Source: Locusta migratoria
Lineage: Eukaryota > Arthropoda > Insecta > Orthoptera > Acrididae
Assembly (NCBI GenBank): GCA_026315105.1
Contig: CM048744.1
Span: 310,007,270-310,071,269, forward strand
Direction of reading: 5' to 3'
Length of the DNA stretch: 64,000 nt
Made by a program: the position numbers and the translations under genes. Below the pieces are notes generated by a model. That model did no database searches. It was not told the DNA's origin and was given only the letters and a program-made list of their open reading frames with translations. Shown piece after piece: positions 43,141 to 54,829 of the stretch (position 1 is its first letter; every line of letters starts with the position of its first letter).

Positions 43141-44520
43141 TTATTAAAAACTAACAAGTCCTAGCAAAAGGGATCCAAGATAGATTTGCGTAATGGAATA
43201 CATGAGGTTTCCTCCGGGAAGCAGAGGGAAACCATAATAATAAAATGGATCTTAGGTTAAATTACAAACAAGGTAAAATTTAACTAAGCTGGTTTATTGC
43301 CAGTTCATATGGAAATGGGGGCAACACCGATTTTAAACACAATAAAAGTGCATCCCACTAACTTACTAGGTACTAATTTTGTTCACTCGGCAAGAGGGGT
43401 CAGATAAGCAAAAACGAGGGTGTAAAACATATAAGAAACAGGAGGATTGGTAGGACATGGGACACAATCATCCACAAGCACATAGCTGCGACACTTACTC
43501 TCACAGAAGACTGTGACATGAAATACAGCACAATGCACAACCAGGCAGATAAGCCGAATCTCCCAAGTTACGATATTCATAACCACGTGCACTCTGTTCC
43601 ACTTCCAATACCCGGAAGGAGCCACTAAATTTCACACAAACCTTACACACGAGTGAACTGATAAGAAGCCAGAAGGACGTGGAAAGATATTATGGAAATA
43701 GTAAGAGGTAGCATTATTTCAACGCCTGAAGGGCTGGAAAACGTTGAACAAAGAATAGGTCTTTGTTCCACATGCCGTAACGGATACCAACTAAAACTCA
43801 CTAGTCATCATTTACTTTTTTTAACAGAAATCAAAGTCACACCGGAAAACATACATGACAGGAATACGCCACATTCCCAAGAATAACATAATTCACACAC
43901 GCCTAAAGCACACGTAACTTACTACAGCTACAAAGCGTAGCATGGACCTAGCTGTGGCTCACCATTGAGACCATACGAACATCTTACCTAAGCCGAAACT
44001 GGAGAGAGAGTGACGACGCCACTCCGATACGTACAAATCCTCGCACCAAAGCTCCCAAAGAGCATGGCGGAGACATACTGTACTCGCGCAAAGATTCTAG
44101 CTGCATGCGCGAGGTCAATCAGTGCATGCGCGACTAAAGGCAGCGCCCCTAGTGGGAAGTGGCTGAACGAGGCAGGCGCGGAACGCATACCAATTCTCCC
44201 AGCGTTAACTAGTGGAAACACGGCATAAGCGAACGACGCACAGCAGAGCTCCCTGCGGCGAAACGAGGCAAGCGCAGAACGCAGTAGAAGCATATCACTC
44301 AAACACAGGGTAAATACAGGGTGGGGAGCATAACTACATGTCAATGCAAGTTAATACTTTAACTTACAGTCAATAAATCAATAAGTTTTTAAATTGAAAA
44401 TAGAATCTAACTAGTGCAAAGCCTCTATAACTTCAAAGGGAAGTGAGCAAACATTGAGATATATGAAAAGAGGCAGAGAGCCGTCTTTCAATATAACGCT
44501 ATTAACGCCTAGCAGGCAGA
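43141..44520. other. Unassigned sequence
   Basis: Several short open frames (43383-43625 minus, 43692-43886 plus, 43988-44344 minus) have no family resemblance. A region around 44040-44290 is CpG-richer (TGCATGCGCGAGGTCAATC). It may be the leader or LTR of an element I do not recognise. Confidence 0.3.
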
Positions 44521-44524
44521 ACAA

Positions 44525-44828
44525 GTGTCACCATGTGTTTTTATTGTGTGTTCCCGTCTTGTCGCCATTCTCATTATCAGTGTTGGCTTCAGTGTGTATT
44601 AGTCACTGTGGCTGTTTTAATTCAGACTATGGGTGTTTCAATCTCCCTTGTATGTTATGTTATCTAATCATCATTCCCTTTTGTATTTTAAATTCTTCTT
44701 TTTCTTCTCTGATTTTAATAATCAATTATACTTGTCCACTACCTGTCACTCAACTGAAGAGTGGCGTTAAAGCCACTATAAACCTGACCCACCAGGGTCT
44801 TCAAAATTTAAATAAAGAAAAAAAAGAT
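44525..44828 (+). mobile_element. 3' end of a Jockey-like LINE of the pyrimidine-rich family
   Basis: Starting near CACCATGTGTTTTTATTGTG, the sequence runs as a 3' UTR to a small hairpin (GAGTGGCGTTAAAGCCACT), CCCACCAGGG, and an A-rich tail AATAAAGAAAAAAAAG. The start resembles the 3' UTR beginning at 42966 of the longer copy (CACCATGCAATGTTTTAACT). The 189-codon frame across it is fortuitous. Confidence 0.6.
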
Positions 44829-44829
44829 A

Positions 44830-45545
44830 GAAAAGGACAAACATGGGGATTGAGTATGGTGGTGGAGAGGGGCAGTCATCCATGGGGATGGAGGGATCAG
44901 CAAGGGCCAGGTCAATGGCAAGAGGTGATGGTGGCCACAGTGGCCCGACAGCCACTAATCCAGGCATATTGGGGAGTGCAAGAAACTCTGCCATGCAGAT
45001 GGAGGCTAGGAAATCCTAGGTAGGGGTAGAAAGGAAGATCCTGCAGAAGAAGAGGAGTTGGAAGGGGAGGAAATGGTGAGGAGAGGTTTTAGGTCAGATG
45101 AGAATTGTGGAGCAGCCTCTTGTGATGATAGTGGCTTTGGAAGGAGAGGTATAGATGATTGTAATGATGGGGGTTTCAATAAGAAGATGGAGGAAGGAGG
45201 GAAGCCCGAACATATGTTAACGAAGGTGAGCAAAAACGGTATGAAGACAGAGAGACAAAGGAAAAGGACAGCAACAAAGATTCCCACGATTGTTGTGGCA
45301 GTGTTCCAGCTGGAACAGATTTCTGCAGCAAAATGTAGAGTAACAGCCTCTACCAGTCTGAAAAGACAGCACGAGAAGAAACTGCTACTGTAAAAAATAG
45401 TACAGGAGAGTAACTTTTGCAAGTGTATTCGAAAGGCGCTGGGAAGGATGTAAACATCATACCTTTTTTCCTTTATTGATAATTTCAGCTCCCCCCCCCC
45501 CCCCCCCCCCGCTACTGTGAGGCATGCAGGCTGCTGTTCATCCAA
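44830..45545 (-). pseudogene. Proline/serine-rich ORF1-like LINE fragment
   Basis: Minus-strand frames are rich in P, S and L (SSIPLLPKPLSSQEAAPQFS; DFLASICMAEFLALPNMPG), in keeping with the ORF1 of the pyrimidine-rich LINE family elsewhere in the window. No RNA-binding or zinc-knuckle motif is visible. A C20 run (45490-45509) lies near its 5' end. Assignment is by composition and neighbourhood only. Confidence 0.4.
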
Positions 45546-45559
45546 GTGTTATACTTACA

Positions 45560-46616
45560 GTATGGATATGTAAACATACACAATAAAAACAAGGAGATGA
45601 AATGAGAAAAACAAAGTGATGAAAAGGGCGACTGTATATGGGGATTTTAATATTGAAGATTTAAAATTTTAAATGGCAATGACACAAAGTTAAGAAAACG
45701 AAGGTGTGGACACATGGTACAAACATTTTGGGATATACAATAAAAATAGAAAGACAAATAGGGAAAACATATGGATAAAATGGGGACTTACATGGAGGTT
45801 TGAAACGCAAATTTGACGATTTAGAATCGTAGACAGCAGTCATGCACAGTTAATGTGACACTGGTAGCTCATGTTTTCCCATTAAGTGTTGGGTCGCAGT
45901 ATTAAAACACACACAACAGTCTTGACACTTGCACTGGACATGAAGTTAAAACTTCACTGGCACCAATTACTTTCTTATGTATATGGAAGGTTGTAAATAA
46001 CTATATAGTTTTCTGTATATGTTTTTATTATTATATTTGATAAAAAAGGACATTTACAAATGTGCATAATATTATTTATAAACACTGTTTCTACTTTTTA
46101 ATGTTTACTTTTTATGTTAGAATGTGTAATGTAAGGTAAATCATACTTGAATACATTTTGTTCTTATAATGAGCAATGTAGGTTGTTTACATGTTTCAAC
46201 ACGAGAAATTGAATTAGTTTTTACATTTCCTTTATTGTGTGTATAAAGTCATAATGAATCTTAATTTGAATGTACAAAGTAGTATAATGTAATATAATAA
46301 TTATGAAATATTATTTGATATTTATGGCATGTTTTGGCATACTGTGTTTACAAAATCAGTTACTATTATAGTATATTTCTGTAAAACAGCAAAAAAAGTA
46401 ACACTATTACAACCAAGTAATAACTTTAATGATTATCATTCACAATTTGTATTGTAAGTGAACACAATGCATACAAATTAGTGCTCTATGATTACCAGAA
46501 ACTTGTCTTTTATAAGATCTGACAACACCCTTTTTACTATAACAACAATACGAATGTTTGTGTTCACATAAAAAACGTGTAGGCATTATCATCATACTTA
46601 CTTCACATTAAGTTCA
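45560..46616. other. AT-rich sequence, nothing recognised
   Basis: Very AT-rich with no open frame of note and no terminal repeats seen. Confidence 0.5.
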
Positions 46617-46624
46617 TCAATAAA

Positions 46625-46851
46625 ATGTTCAAATGTTTGTAAACCTATTGGACCGAGTTGCTTGGGGCATCAATCCCTAGACTTAGAAACAACTTAAACT
46701 ACCTTATAGTAAGGACAATACACACACACACACACACAATCACACACAAAAACACACATCCATGCCCAAGGGAGAACTCATACGTCCGACGACAAGCAAC
46801 CTCGTGCTCCGCAGCAAGGCGCCTTAGAGTATTTGGCCACTCCACCACAGC
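46625..46851 (-). mobile_element. tRNA-derived SINE, family 2 (diverged)
   Basis: Head at the right is degraded (minus strand AGCTGTGGTGGAGTGGCC). The body holds a GT/CA microsatellite, and the tail at the left includes GGGATTGATGCCCCAAGCAA. The target duplication tcaataaa is at 46617-46624 and 46852-46859. One of the older copies. Confidence 0.9.
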
Positions 46852-46859
46852 TCAATAAA

Positions 46860-47346
46860 TTGTAGTCACCATATTCTTTGTGATACACCAGAGTTCCTTG
46901 GACGCCAATGTGATATATGATGGTTATTTTTGTACATTACAGCTACTTCTCAGACACCTATGTATTTAAAACAATATAAGTATCATCTAAGGTACGACAT
47001 ATATTAATATTAACAGTTGTTCAGATACTTTTAATCAGATAACCAAAATAGAAAGAAAATTCTCAGCAGTGTTTTCTAAGATCAAATTTACTTTCTTTTA
47101 TTTTCTTCGTAGAATTGTGTTATTGTGTCCTCAAAAGGCTTTCTTTATTAATTTTTTATAAAATTTTCTTCTAATTTTTAAGTACTTTCCAATGCCAGTA
47201 CTCAGAAGTATCATCAGGCCCTGCATAGTGCAGAGCATCATTAGTAGAAAAATTCTTCTATTTGTCCGTCATGTCCTATATTCAACATAACTGCTGAAAA
47301 TATATTGGAGACTTAATAACAAATATGATTTATCTTCCTGCACTTT

Positions 47347-47392
<46 letters not shown>

Positions 47393-48570
47393 GAAAATTT
47401 GATGGCACTCCCACCTAAACTGTATCCTTCAATTTCATGATTAATACGCTTTCATTGATCAAATATTAAATGTTCTGATATCCGAACATTACCCACTGTC
47501 ATTTTACTTTTACCTCCCAAAGGTTTTTAACTGTGTGACTTATAAAATTGTTCTAGATAAGATAAAATATTGTGGTATGAGTGGGACACTGCCCAAATGA
47601 TTTAGTTCATATTTAAGTGGGAAAATCCAGATGGTGAAAGTTAAGAGCACACATAGTCCGCACTTTGCCAACTATAGCCGTTTTCCATATTTACAAATAA
47701 CTTGTGCTTTACCTTGGAGAAGGAAGTGTGTAGTGTATGAGTGTTCAGTGTATATCAAGTGTGTTCTTGCATGTCCTGGAAATTTAAGGAAGCAGGCCCT
47801 CATTCGAATACAAGTGCCATGTTTGGTGAGATCGTATTTTTACTTGGTTATTGCTCAAACATGAACTTTAGTTGCAACCATGCCAACGCGTACTAATCGA
47901 AGCCTGGTACATGATTTAATAGACGTCATTATCGAATGTACATTTTGAATTCTGTGAAGCAAATAAAACACAAACATAATACGAAATTTGATCACAGAAA
48001 TATATATATGTTTCTTTACCTTAAATCTTTACTCGTACAGCAAATAAAGGTAGCAATAAGTAAAAAAACGTGAAATGTTCTTGTCTAATCCACATATCGA
48101 TGTAAACACGAGTTACATGCAAACTCAAAATATCACGTTCTAAGCACTTCTAATATCTTTAATGAAACTTGAACAAAACAACATAGTTCGCATAATCTAC
48201 ACTTTGTGTTTAGGATTCGTTGGGAAACAAAATGGCGGAAGCGACACCTTGTACTTTTAGGAGCTCTTGATTTACCTATCGCAAAGTAAAGTTGAAATTG
48301 TAGAGTGGGCGTACTTAAAAGTACCAATTCTCTCTCAGTTGACAAAACGGAGCCGTGAGAAATTTATGAGTGTAAAAACTTAGTGGAGCTTTTAGGTAAG
48401 GTCAGGCAATAAAGGGTAAATGGCGACTGCCGATACCTAAGGTCCAAATTCCCTGCGCCGTGCTTGAGCGCCGAACTCCGACGGTCTTGCGATCACATTT
48501 CATCAGAAGAAAGATAAGATACGGCAACTGGCAGCAATTTCCGATTATCTGCGGCTGTAGCTCATGCTAA
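46860..48570. other. AT-rich sequence with a T42 run
   Basis: A homopolymer T run lies at 47350-47391. The short frame 47631-47864 has no known relatives. Nothing else is recognised. Confidence 0.45.
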
Positions 48571-48574
48571 TAAG

Positions 48575-48830
48575 CTAATTGACTTGTAATCTGTGTTATG
48601 GACGACCTGAGAGCGCTCATCGGCGTAATGGCGGGGCGGGCGCCCCCACTCTGCCGGCGCGTATCTCGGCGCGCAGGTGCGCTGCCAACCTGGCCGCAGC
48701 GCCTTACCGTCCTTCCGCCATTCCCGCGAGAAATATGGGCCGTGCTGGCCAGGCCGAGCTGCGAGAGGAGTGCAGGACCCAAGTAGCCGGAGGCAGACTT
48801 AACGACAGGTCAGAGTGAGGCGCTGCTGTC
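48575..48830. other. GC- and CpG-rich patch
   Basis: GGCGGGGCGGGCGCCCCCAC and CCGGCGCGTATCTCGGCGCG stand out from the AT-rich surroundings. Overlapping open frames exist on both strands without recognisable products. This is the third CpG-rich island of the window. Confidence 0.4.
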
Positions 48831-48846
48831 TCCACGTGAACAGACG

Positions 48847-48960
48847 AGGGGCGTTTGAAAAGTCCGTGCAAACTCCGAGAGATGGCACCACCGGCGCGTA
48901 TCGAGGTCGTGTTTAGTTAGTAGCATCTTTGGAAAGAACCGTAGAGGAGATATCTCTGGA
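48847..48960. repeat. Mariner-like terminal sequence
   Basis: GGGGCGTTTGAAAAGTCCGT followed by GCAAACTCCGAGAGATGGC resembles the terminal repeat of mariner elements that I recall from insects. No transposase follows. The segment ending GAGGAGATATCTCTGGAGTGAGC is repeated in inverted orientation at about 51657-51690. Confidence 0.5.
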
Positions 48961-49000
48961 GTGAGCATTCACATGCGCAGAACAGAAATCTTGTTCTCAG

Positions 49001-49902
49001 CCAGGGTTGCCAACTTGGAGGTTTTCCCCCAGATTTAGGGGGGAAAATTTTTTTCAGGGGGAATTTAGGGGGAAAAATGTTTGGAGGATTCTTGGGGGGG
49101 GGAAGAAGTGTTGGGGGATTTTTAGGGGGAAGAAGAGAACTTTTTCCTTTTTTCTTCATTAAATATGTGTGTAGCAATCGGAAGACTTGTTGCCATAGTG
49201 ATTGCAGATGTTGATTGCCAACTGTGCAGCGTACTGTCAGCGTGTGTTGACTACCTTGTCGCGCTGTTTTCATTGTTTCTTCAATTCATGTTGCCTGCAC
49301 TGTTTACTTACAGCGCACGGAGGCGGCGTATATTTTCCCTCTCTCCACCCTCATCCCGTCGCTCAACAATACCAGGTGTTTTTTCTCTCTCTCTCTCTCT
49401 AGTAGTAATGGACTGGTATTTCCCGAGGACACTGCTCTGAATAGCCGCTAAGTCACGTGCTATGGTCTGCAGTTAAGTGCGTTAGCGATCATTGTCTTGT
49501 GTTGGTGATTCATCATTATTTTTACTTTAATGACGAGCTCAAGTTGTGATGTAAATTCATTGTTTTATTACTCAAAATGGCTACCAAAAATAAAAGAAAG
49601 TATGTACAAAAGTATGCGAAGATCTGGGAAACGGACCTTTTAAGATTGTAATTATTTCTTATTATGAGCTATCTTTCGGTATGTGAAAAAGATGGCTGGA
49701 GAGAAAGAGACGTCTCAAAATCAAGAAGGTTTTTTACTTTTTACTTTTTACTATTTTAAATGGAAAAGAAGTTAGGCTGCAGCTCCTAGCCGCCGCTACA
49801 CCCCCCCCCTGCCCCCGGTTGCATTTTTAGGGGATTTCTTCCGTTTTCGGGGGATTTTATACTACATTTAGAGGGAACCTTTCTGACAGAGTTGGCAACT
49901 CC
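49001..49902 (+). mobile_element. hAT-family DNA transposon relic (902 bp)
   Basis: A perfect 8-bp target duplication gttctcag flanks it (48993-49000 and 49903-49910), the size expected for hAT elements. The ends are imperfect inverted repeats: CCAGGGTTGCCAACTTGG on the left and GGAGTTGCCAACTCTGTC on the right (reverse complement). Both ends are followed inward by several GGGGGATTTTAGGGG-like motifs, plausible transposase-binding repeats. A short stretch from 49577 encodes MATKNKRKYVQKYAKIWETD, which resembles the start of a BED-finger hAT transposase. The rest of the gene is absent. Confidence 0.85.
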
Positions 49903-49910
49903 GTTCTCAG

Positions 49911-50240
49911 CATGTATTGTCCGCCTGGTCTCGTGATATCGGTACGCAGGAGATTTGTCCATGAAGCGCCGTGTACATTTAAAACGTCATTTCCTCTCTA
50001 GTACAGGCTAATTGACGTCGTAGGTGCCGTGAATTAGGTACAGAAACTTCGTGAGATGATAACAGTTTCTGTTTGATTCGTAGGATACCCTGGCTCTTTG
50101 TTTTGAAGAGTAAAATGAACTGTCATTTCGTGCTTCGGAACAAGTGTCACAGCTCACTTGTACTTATTGCTTTTATTTATGTGACAACGAGAGCTGTTTT
50201 TCTGTTTTATGCGTCATTCTTGAAGTATTTCTAAGACTTC
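49911..50240. other. Sequence between hAT relic and SINE
   Basis: No gene is recognised. It continues the host sequence in which the hAT relic sits. Confidence 0.35.
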
Positions 50241-50251
50241 TGTATTAAATA

Positions 50252-50450
50252 GCCGGCCGCGGTGGCCGAGGAGACTGAGGCGCTCCAGTCACGATCTGCA
50301 CGGCCACTACGGTCGGGGGTTCGAATCCCCCCTCGGGCATGGATATTTGTGCCGTCTTTAGTATAAGGTAGTTGATAAGTAGTTTGTAAGTTTAGGGACT
50401 GATGACCCCGTAGTTAAGTCCCATAAGCTTAACAAACATTTGAACATTTT
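50252..50450 (+). mobile_element. tRNA-derived SINE, family 1 (near consensus)
   Basis: Complete head GCCGGCCGCGGTGGCCGAGG, box B GGTTCGAATCCCC, body ATGGATATTTGTGCCGTC, tail GGGACTGATGACCCCGTAG and ACATTTTT end. A perfect 11-bp target duplication tgtattaaata lies at 50241-50251 and 50451-50461. It is a good reference copy for the family. Confidence 0.96.
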
Positions 50451-50461
50451 TGTATTAAATA

Positions 50462-51550
50462 TTTCTCATAAGAAAATTCCAAAATAGCTCGATAAGAAGC
50501 CAGTACCTTTTATCACTTGAACTTACGGCAAATTGATCATAATACATACATCTTCGTCGTTATTTCAACAGATTTTGTGTAGCATGTTTATTTTTCTCTT
50601 GCCGTTTTTTTAGGTCAACATAAAATTTTGATTATTGGTAACAGTTTGATGTGTTTATTTCGCATATTTTATGTTGGCCTAAGTTCGGTGCACCAGTGTT
50701 TGCACTGCACCAGTAATTTAATTTTTTTTTTAATATTATGGGAAATATTAAGGGAACCACCCTCTTTAACCACATATAACTCAAAGATATGCACAATTTA
50801 TTCGTTTCTGAAGTTGACTGCAGTAACATAGTAATTTATCTACCTTTTTGTTATGGGCAGAAAACTGTCAAATGTGTGAAGGTGTGCGCACATTAGTTTT
50901 TCTGTTATTTATAAAAGCGATTGTTAAGGTAGTTTCTTCTGAACAGTAGTTGTAGTGGCAAAATTTGATTGTCACAAAGGATTTTATTTTAATGAGTGCA
51001 TCAGTAAGTTCCATATTTAACCTACCATCCTCAAAACAAATTTTAAGTCAGTGCAGGTGTGTTTTGGACGGTTGTGAAAACAACAATTCGGTAACAAATA
51101 ATTCGAAGAGAGAGACGTTGTATGTGCAGATGAGCTCTTCTTGAGAAGTATATACATTTAATAGATAATCTGTTAGCGAACCGTAGTAACATCTTTCTCT
51201 TGTGTTTTAAATCTCTGACTATACACATAATACACAAAGTAGTGAAAAATACTTTGTACATAGTAGTTGCTACAAACGCAACTCATTCTCTTTCCTAGCC
51301 CACTCGTAAATTAAGCGTGGAATGAACGAATGTTTGCAAGACTTTGTACGGCCAGTAAATTCTGTTATATCGTTGTACAATCACAGAAGATAGGCCTACA
51401 AAATTTATCCTTAATTACAACGTGTCTCGAAATTTTGCTCCCCATAAGGCGCCTAAAATAACATGTTACGTTTCATCATCGCTTTGTGGTACATGCCTAT
51501 GAAAAGTGACTTCTCCTCCTTTCATGTATTTTTCTTTACAACCGTAGTAA
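50462..51550. other. AT-rich sequence, nothing recognised
   Basis: Short frames on both strands have no relatives that I know. Confidence 0.4.
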
Positions 51551-51580
51551 TTCACCATTGCTATTAATAGCAATGGTGAA
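51551..51580. repeat. Perfect 30-bp palindrome
   Basis: TTCACCATTGCTATT is followed directly by its exact reverse complement, with no spacer. It could form a cruciform, or mark the centre of a small inverted duplication, although the similarity ends abruptly on both sides. Confidence 0.95.
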
Positions 51581-51839
51581 AACGCAAGAAATATATGTAA
51601 TGCGCACCGAAATCATGCGACTCTCCCATACAGACGTTGAGAACATGCGCAGAACGTATTGCTCACTCCAGAGGTATCTACTCTATGGAAAGTACGCACA
51701 TCCAACCTCCTTGCGCACACTAAGTTTTAGCCATATTTGTCTCAAGGCCCTACAGTTCCGTAAGCCGCCGACTGCGAACAGCGGGCAAACTGAAGAGCGC
51801 CTCGGCGGCCATTATGGTGGCAAACTTTCAAAATGGTTC

Positions 51840-52028
51840 AAATGGTTGTTAAGCTTATGGGACTTAACTACGGGGTCATCAGTCCCTAAACTTACAACTA
51901 CTTATGAACTACTTACGAACTAGGACGGCACAAATATCCATTCCCGAGGGGGGATTCGAACCCTCGACCGTAGTGGCCGTGCTGACCGTGACTGGAGCGC
52001 CTCAGTCACCTCGGCCACCGCGGCCGGC
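51840..52028 (-). mobile_element. tRNA-derived SINE, family 1
   Basis: Minus-strand head GCCGGCCGCGGTGGCCGAGG and box B GGTTCGAATCCCC. A perfect 11-bp target duplication ggcaaactttc is at 51829-51839 and 52029-52039. Confidence 0.95.
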
Positions 52029-52039
52029 GGCAAACTTTC

Positions 52040-52978
52040 GCGCGAACTTTTAATGTGCGTAAGACTCTTTTGATTACCGTATGTATTCATTCGAGTTAAG
52101 TCGGGAAAACTATGTCTCATTTAAATATATAACTACAAAACAGCTTCAGACCCTTTGAATATACAGCAACTATCGGTTGTGTGTAAATTTATTACACATA
52201 CGGTGCAGAAATCGGACAACAGCTTTCCTTCTTCCTAACCAAACCGAATTATAACATTTAGTATTTTAGCGTTCTAAGTGCAGCATATGAACGAAATTTA
52301 TCATCAGACACGGTGTTTTGGCATTTTCTCAGTGTATTCCACGATGGCGAAACTTTTGTACAAACACTAATTTCAGAAGAGTTTCACGACACTTTACGTC
52401 TTTGAGTACCTGCTGTATTCTCCAATGTTTAGATATTTCATACCATCAAAAATGAAACAGAGCCGCCTGAAACAGCTAATGTTAAAAATAGAGTGTGAAA
52501 GTTAAATATCTCATCAGATACTTAAGTGTAAAACAGCTTCTTGCCTTATGAATACAGCAACCAGCCACTACCAATTCTTTTAAGAACACGAAGTATGCCA
52601 TAACTAAGTGCACGTAACATTAACATTAGGGCATCTAGCACGAATATTAGCATTTTTAATGCTATAAGCCAAATACCTTACAGTAGCGTGAACTGCTCAA
52701 AAGTGATCAACTGTCATCATAGGATTCAACTTCACAATGTGCATCCAGTGTGGCTGTCATTCATATGTGGAACTATACACAGCTCTGCAAACCCCTTTCA
52801 GTTGTTATACCTATATGTAAAGCAGATGACCTTTAAATTCTGTTACAAGTTGCTAATATTAATTTCATGCACAAAAATTCGAACTGCAGTAACTGATTTC
52901 GTACCCCCAACAGTCATTTTACACGTCATAAAATGAAATTTTTTGAACTTCCTGTCCACCAGTACTGCCTAAAGTACT
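52040..52978. other. AT-rich sequence, nothing recognised
   Basis: No coding or repeat signal beyond short frames. Confidence 0.4.
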
Positions 52979-52990
52979 TCGCTTTTAAGA

Positions 52991-53239
52991 ACGAAGGAAG
53001 CTTAGGGTTTAACGTCCGATCGACAGCGTGGTCATTAGAGACGGAGCTAACGCTCGGATTTTCGGGAAAGGATGTGGAAGGAATTCGGCCATGCCCTTTG
53101 AATGGAACCATCCCGGCATTTGCCTAGAGTGATTTAGGAAAATCACGGAAAACCTGAATCTGGATGGCCGGAGGTGGATTTGAACCACCATCTTCCCGAA
53201 TGCGATATCAGTGTTTTACCACTGCGCTACCTCGCTCGG
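52991..53239 (-). mobile_element. tRNA-derived SINE, family 3 (widespread insect type)
   Basis: Read on the minus strand, the head is CCGAGCGAGGTAGCGCAGTG with box B GTGGTTCAAATCCACC. The body follows: TCCAGATTCAGGTTTTCCGT, CTAAATCACTCTAGGCAAAT, GGGATGGTTCC, and a 3' part with TCTCTAATGACC and GGACGTTAAACCCTAA. A 12-bp target duplication tcgcttttaaga lies at 52979-52990 and 53240-53251. I recognise this layout as a SINE common in orthopterans and other insects. A decayed relative is at 10695-10812. Confidence 0.92.
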
Positions 53240-53251
53240 TCGCTTTTAAGA

Positions 53252-53730
53252 GCTACCAGTATTGTAAAAGCCTGTTATTTATTTCACTCAAAATCTGGTA
53301 TGTCTTGACTGACAGCCTGTTAAAGAAGAGTAACTATCTCTGAACACAAGTATTAGAGCTGCTTGTATTCCTGAGAAATATAAATAGGAAGACAGTATTC
53401 GTTCTTTTCGTTCTTTTTTTAAATCGATTTGTGCAGTTACACGCTGAGCGGCTCTTCACCATTATGATTTATGTACACTGCAATAGTCAAACAGTACGGA
53501 CGTGACTGTGAATTGGTTATATAGCCTATACCGCAGTAGCTATATAATACAGGATTTATCTTCTAATAACCCTCCCATTTACCTGACCCTTGCCACTATC
53601 ATGGCGGCCGGCCGAAGGTTCAAATTATCCCACGACAGCAATGCCGTTGGTGAGTCTAGTTATTTTTATAAGGCTTTGATTGGTCTATTTCTTTGTATTT
53701 GGCGTTAGTGTGAATCAAGGAAGTCGAGTG
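53252..53730. other. Unassigned sequence
   Basis: No gene is recognised. A short frame at 53502-53708 has no relatives that I know. Confidence 0.35.
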
Positions 53731-53734
53731 ACTG

Positions 53735-54010
53735 TCAAAGAAAGGACGAAAAAGAATTTCGTGTGGTGATTAAACATTACTTTATGAAAGGCAAAACGTC
53801 TCAGGAGACTAAAGATAAACTTGATAAGCTTTATGGTGACCTTGCACCTTCGTTTAGAACATTTTATAAGTGGTTTCAAAATTTTCGCAGTGGCCATATA
53901 GGCACAAGTGACTTTAAACGTTCTAGACGCTCTGTGGAGGTTACGACTCCAGGAATCATTGATGAAATCCAGGACATGGTGATGGATGACATAAGAGTTA
54001 AGATAACTGA

Positions 54011-54012
<2 letters not shown>
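53735..54012 (+). pseudogene. Mariner transposase N-terminal fragment
   Basis: The frame at 53763-54014 matches the N-terminal DNA-binding region of a mariner transposase: HYFMKGKTSQETKDKLDKLY, GDLAPSFRTFYKWFQNF, then TTPGIIDEIQDMVMDDIRVK, the linker before the catalytic domain. The catalytic core is absent. Coding ends abruptly at a 40-nt A run (54013-54052), so truncation and the homopolymer coincide. It differs from the mariner relics at 9074 and 61893. Confidence 0.85.
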
Positions 54013-54053
<41 letters not shown>

Positions 54054-54250
54054 AGCCCTCGGTCGCAAGTTACAATTGTATGTAACCCAGGTTTCAGTGT
54101 AACAAAGAACACCTTTTTCAGACAATAGGAGGTAATAAGGTTAAAAATTACATAACATTGCATAAAATTATAAACCATAACTTACCTGCATACGGCACTG
54201 ACACTTACACCTGACTTACATTCACTTGTAACTTGCGACTGAGGGCTGTA
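54013..54250. repeat. A40 run followed by an inverted-repeat segment
   Basis: After A40 (54013-54052), ACAGCCCTCGGTCGCAAG (54052 onward) recurs inverted at 54226-54250 (CTTGTAACTTGCGACTGAGG). The two 24-bp ends match at all but one base and enclose about 150 bp. It could be a small MITE or an inverted dimer. Target duplications are not visible. Confidence 0.7.
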
Positions 54251-54740
54251 GTTGTATTTAAAAAAAAGTCGCTGATTAATAGCCATGCATGAAGTATTAA
54301 GATGAAGTATGTCCATATTTGAGGCAAGCGAGGTATCAATACTGGCACTTAAAAAATTTGTAGAAACGTCTTGGTCGCAAAATACTTTATTATGCATGAC
54401 GCGTTTCGGAATTCCATTGTCAAATGCAAACTGTGGGAACAAATTTTTTTTTAAACAACATGTAGATACATTTAGGTTCACAATAGGAAAAATACAATAA
54501 ACATAACGTAAATGAAACTTACATCACATTGAGTATCAAGCTCAACAGTGTGAGCGAGAATAAGAAAGATACAAAATGCATGCGTGTGATCGTACAGAAG
54601 TCATGTGCCAATCTGATTCTGGCGAGTGCAGCTGGTTGAATGTGAACATAACCAAGAGGTGGCGCTAGCGTACTTACGGATATGCGTATCATAGAATTTT
54701 TTACAAATTTGATGCATCGAAAATAAGCTTACTTCCATAA

Positions 54741-54824
54741 GCAGAGATACAAATATAAGATAGACTGAGCAGAGATACAAATATAAGATAGACTGAGCAG
54801 AGATACAAATATAAGATAGACTGA
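54741..54824. repeat. Minisatellite: three exact 28-bp units
   Basis: GCAGAGATACAAATATAAGA plus TAGACTGA is repeated three times without change (54741-54768, 54769-54796, 54797-54824). It directly precedes an RT relic. Confidence 0.97.
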
Positions 54825-54829
54825 GAAAA

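Noticed and set aside
44454..45023. 189-codon open frame, the longest single frame in the window
   Set aside because: It runs through a LINE 3' UTR with hairpin and A-rich tail, then into antisense of an ORF1-like region. Composition changes mid-frame and no domain is visible.
23129..45545. A large G/A- or C/T-rich protein-coding host locus
   Set aside because: The strand-biased composition belongs to copies of one pyrimidine-rich LINE family, recognised by endonuclease and RT motifs in both orientations.
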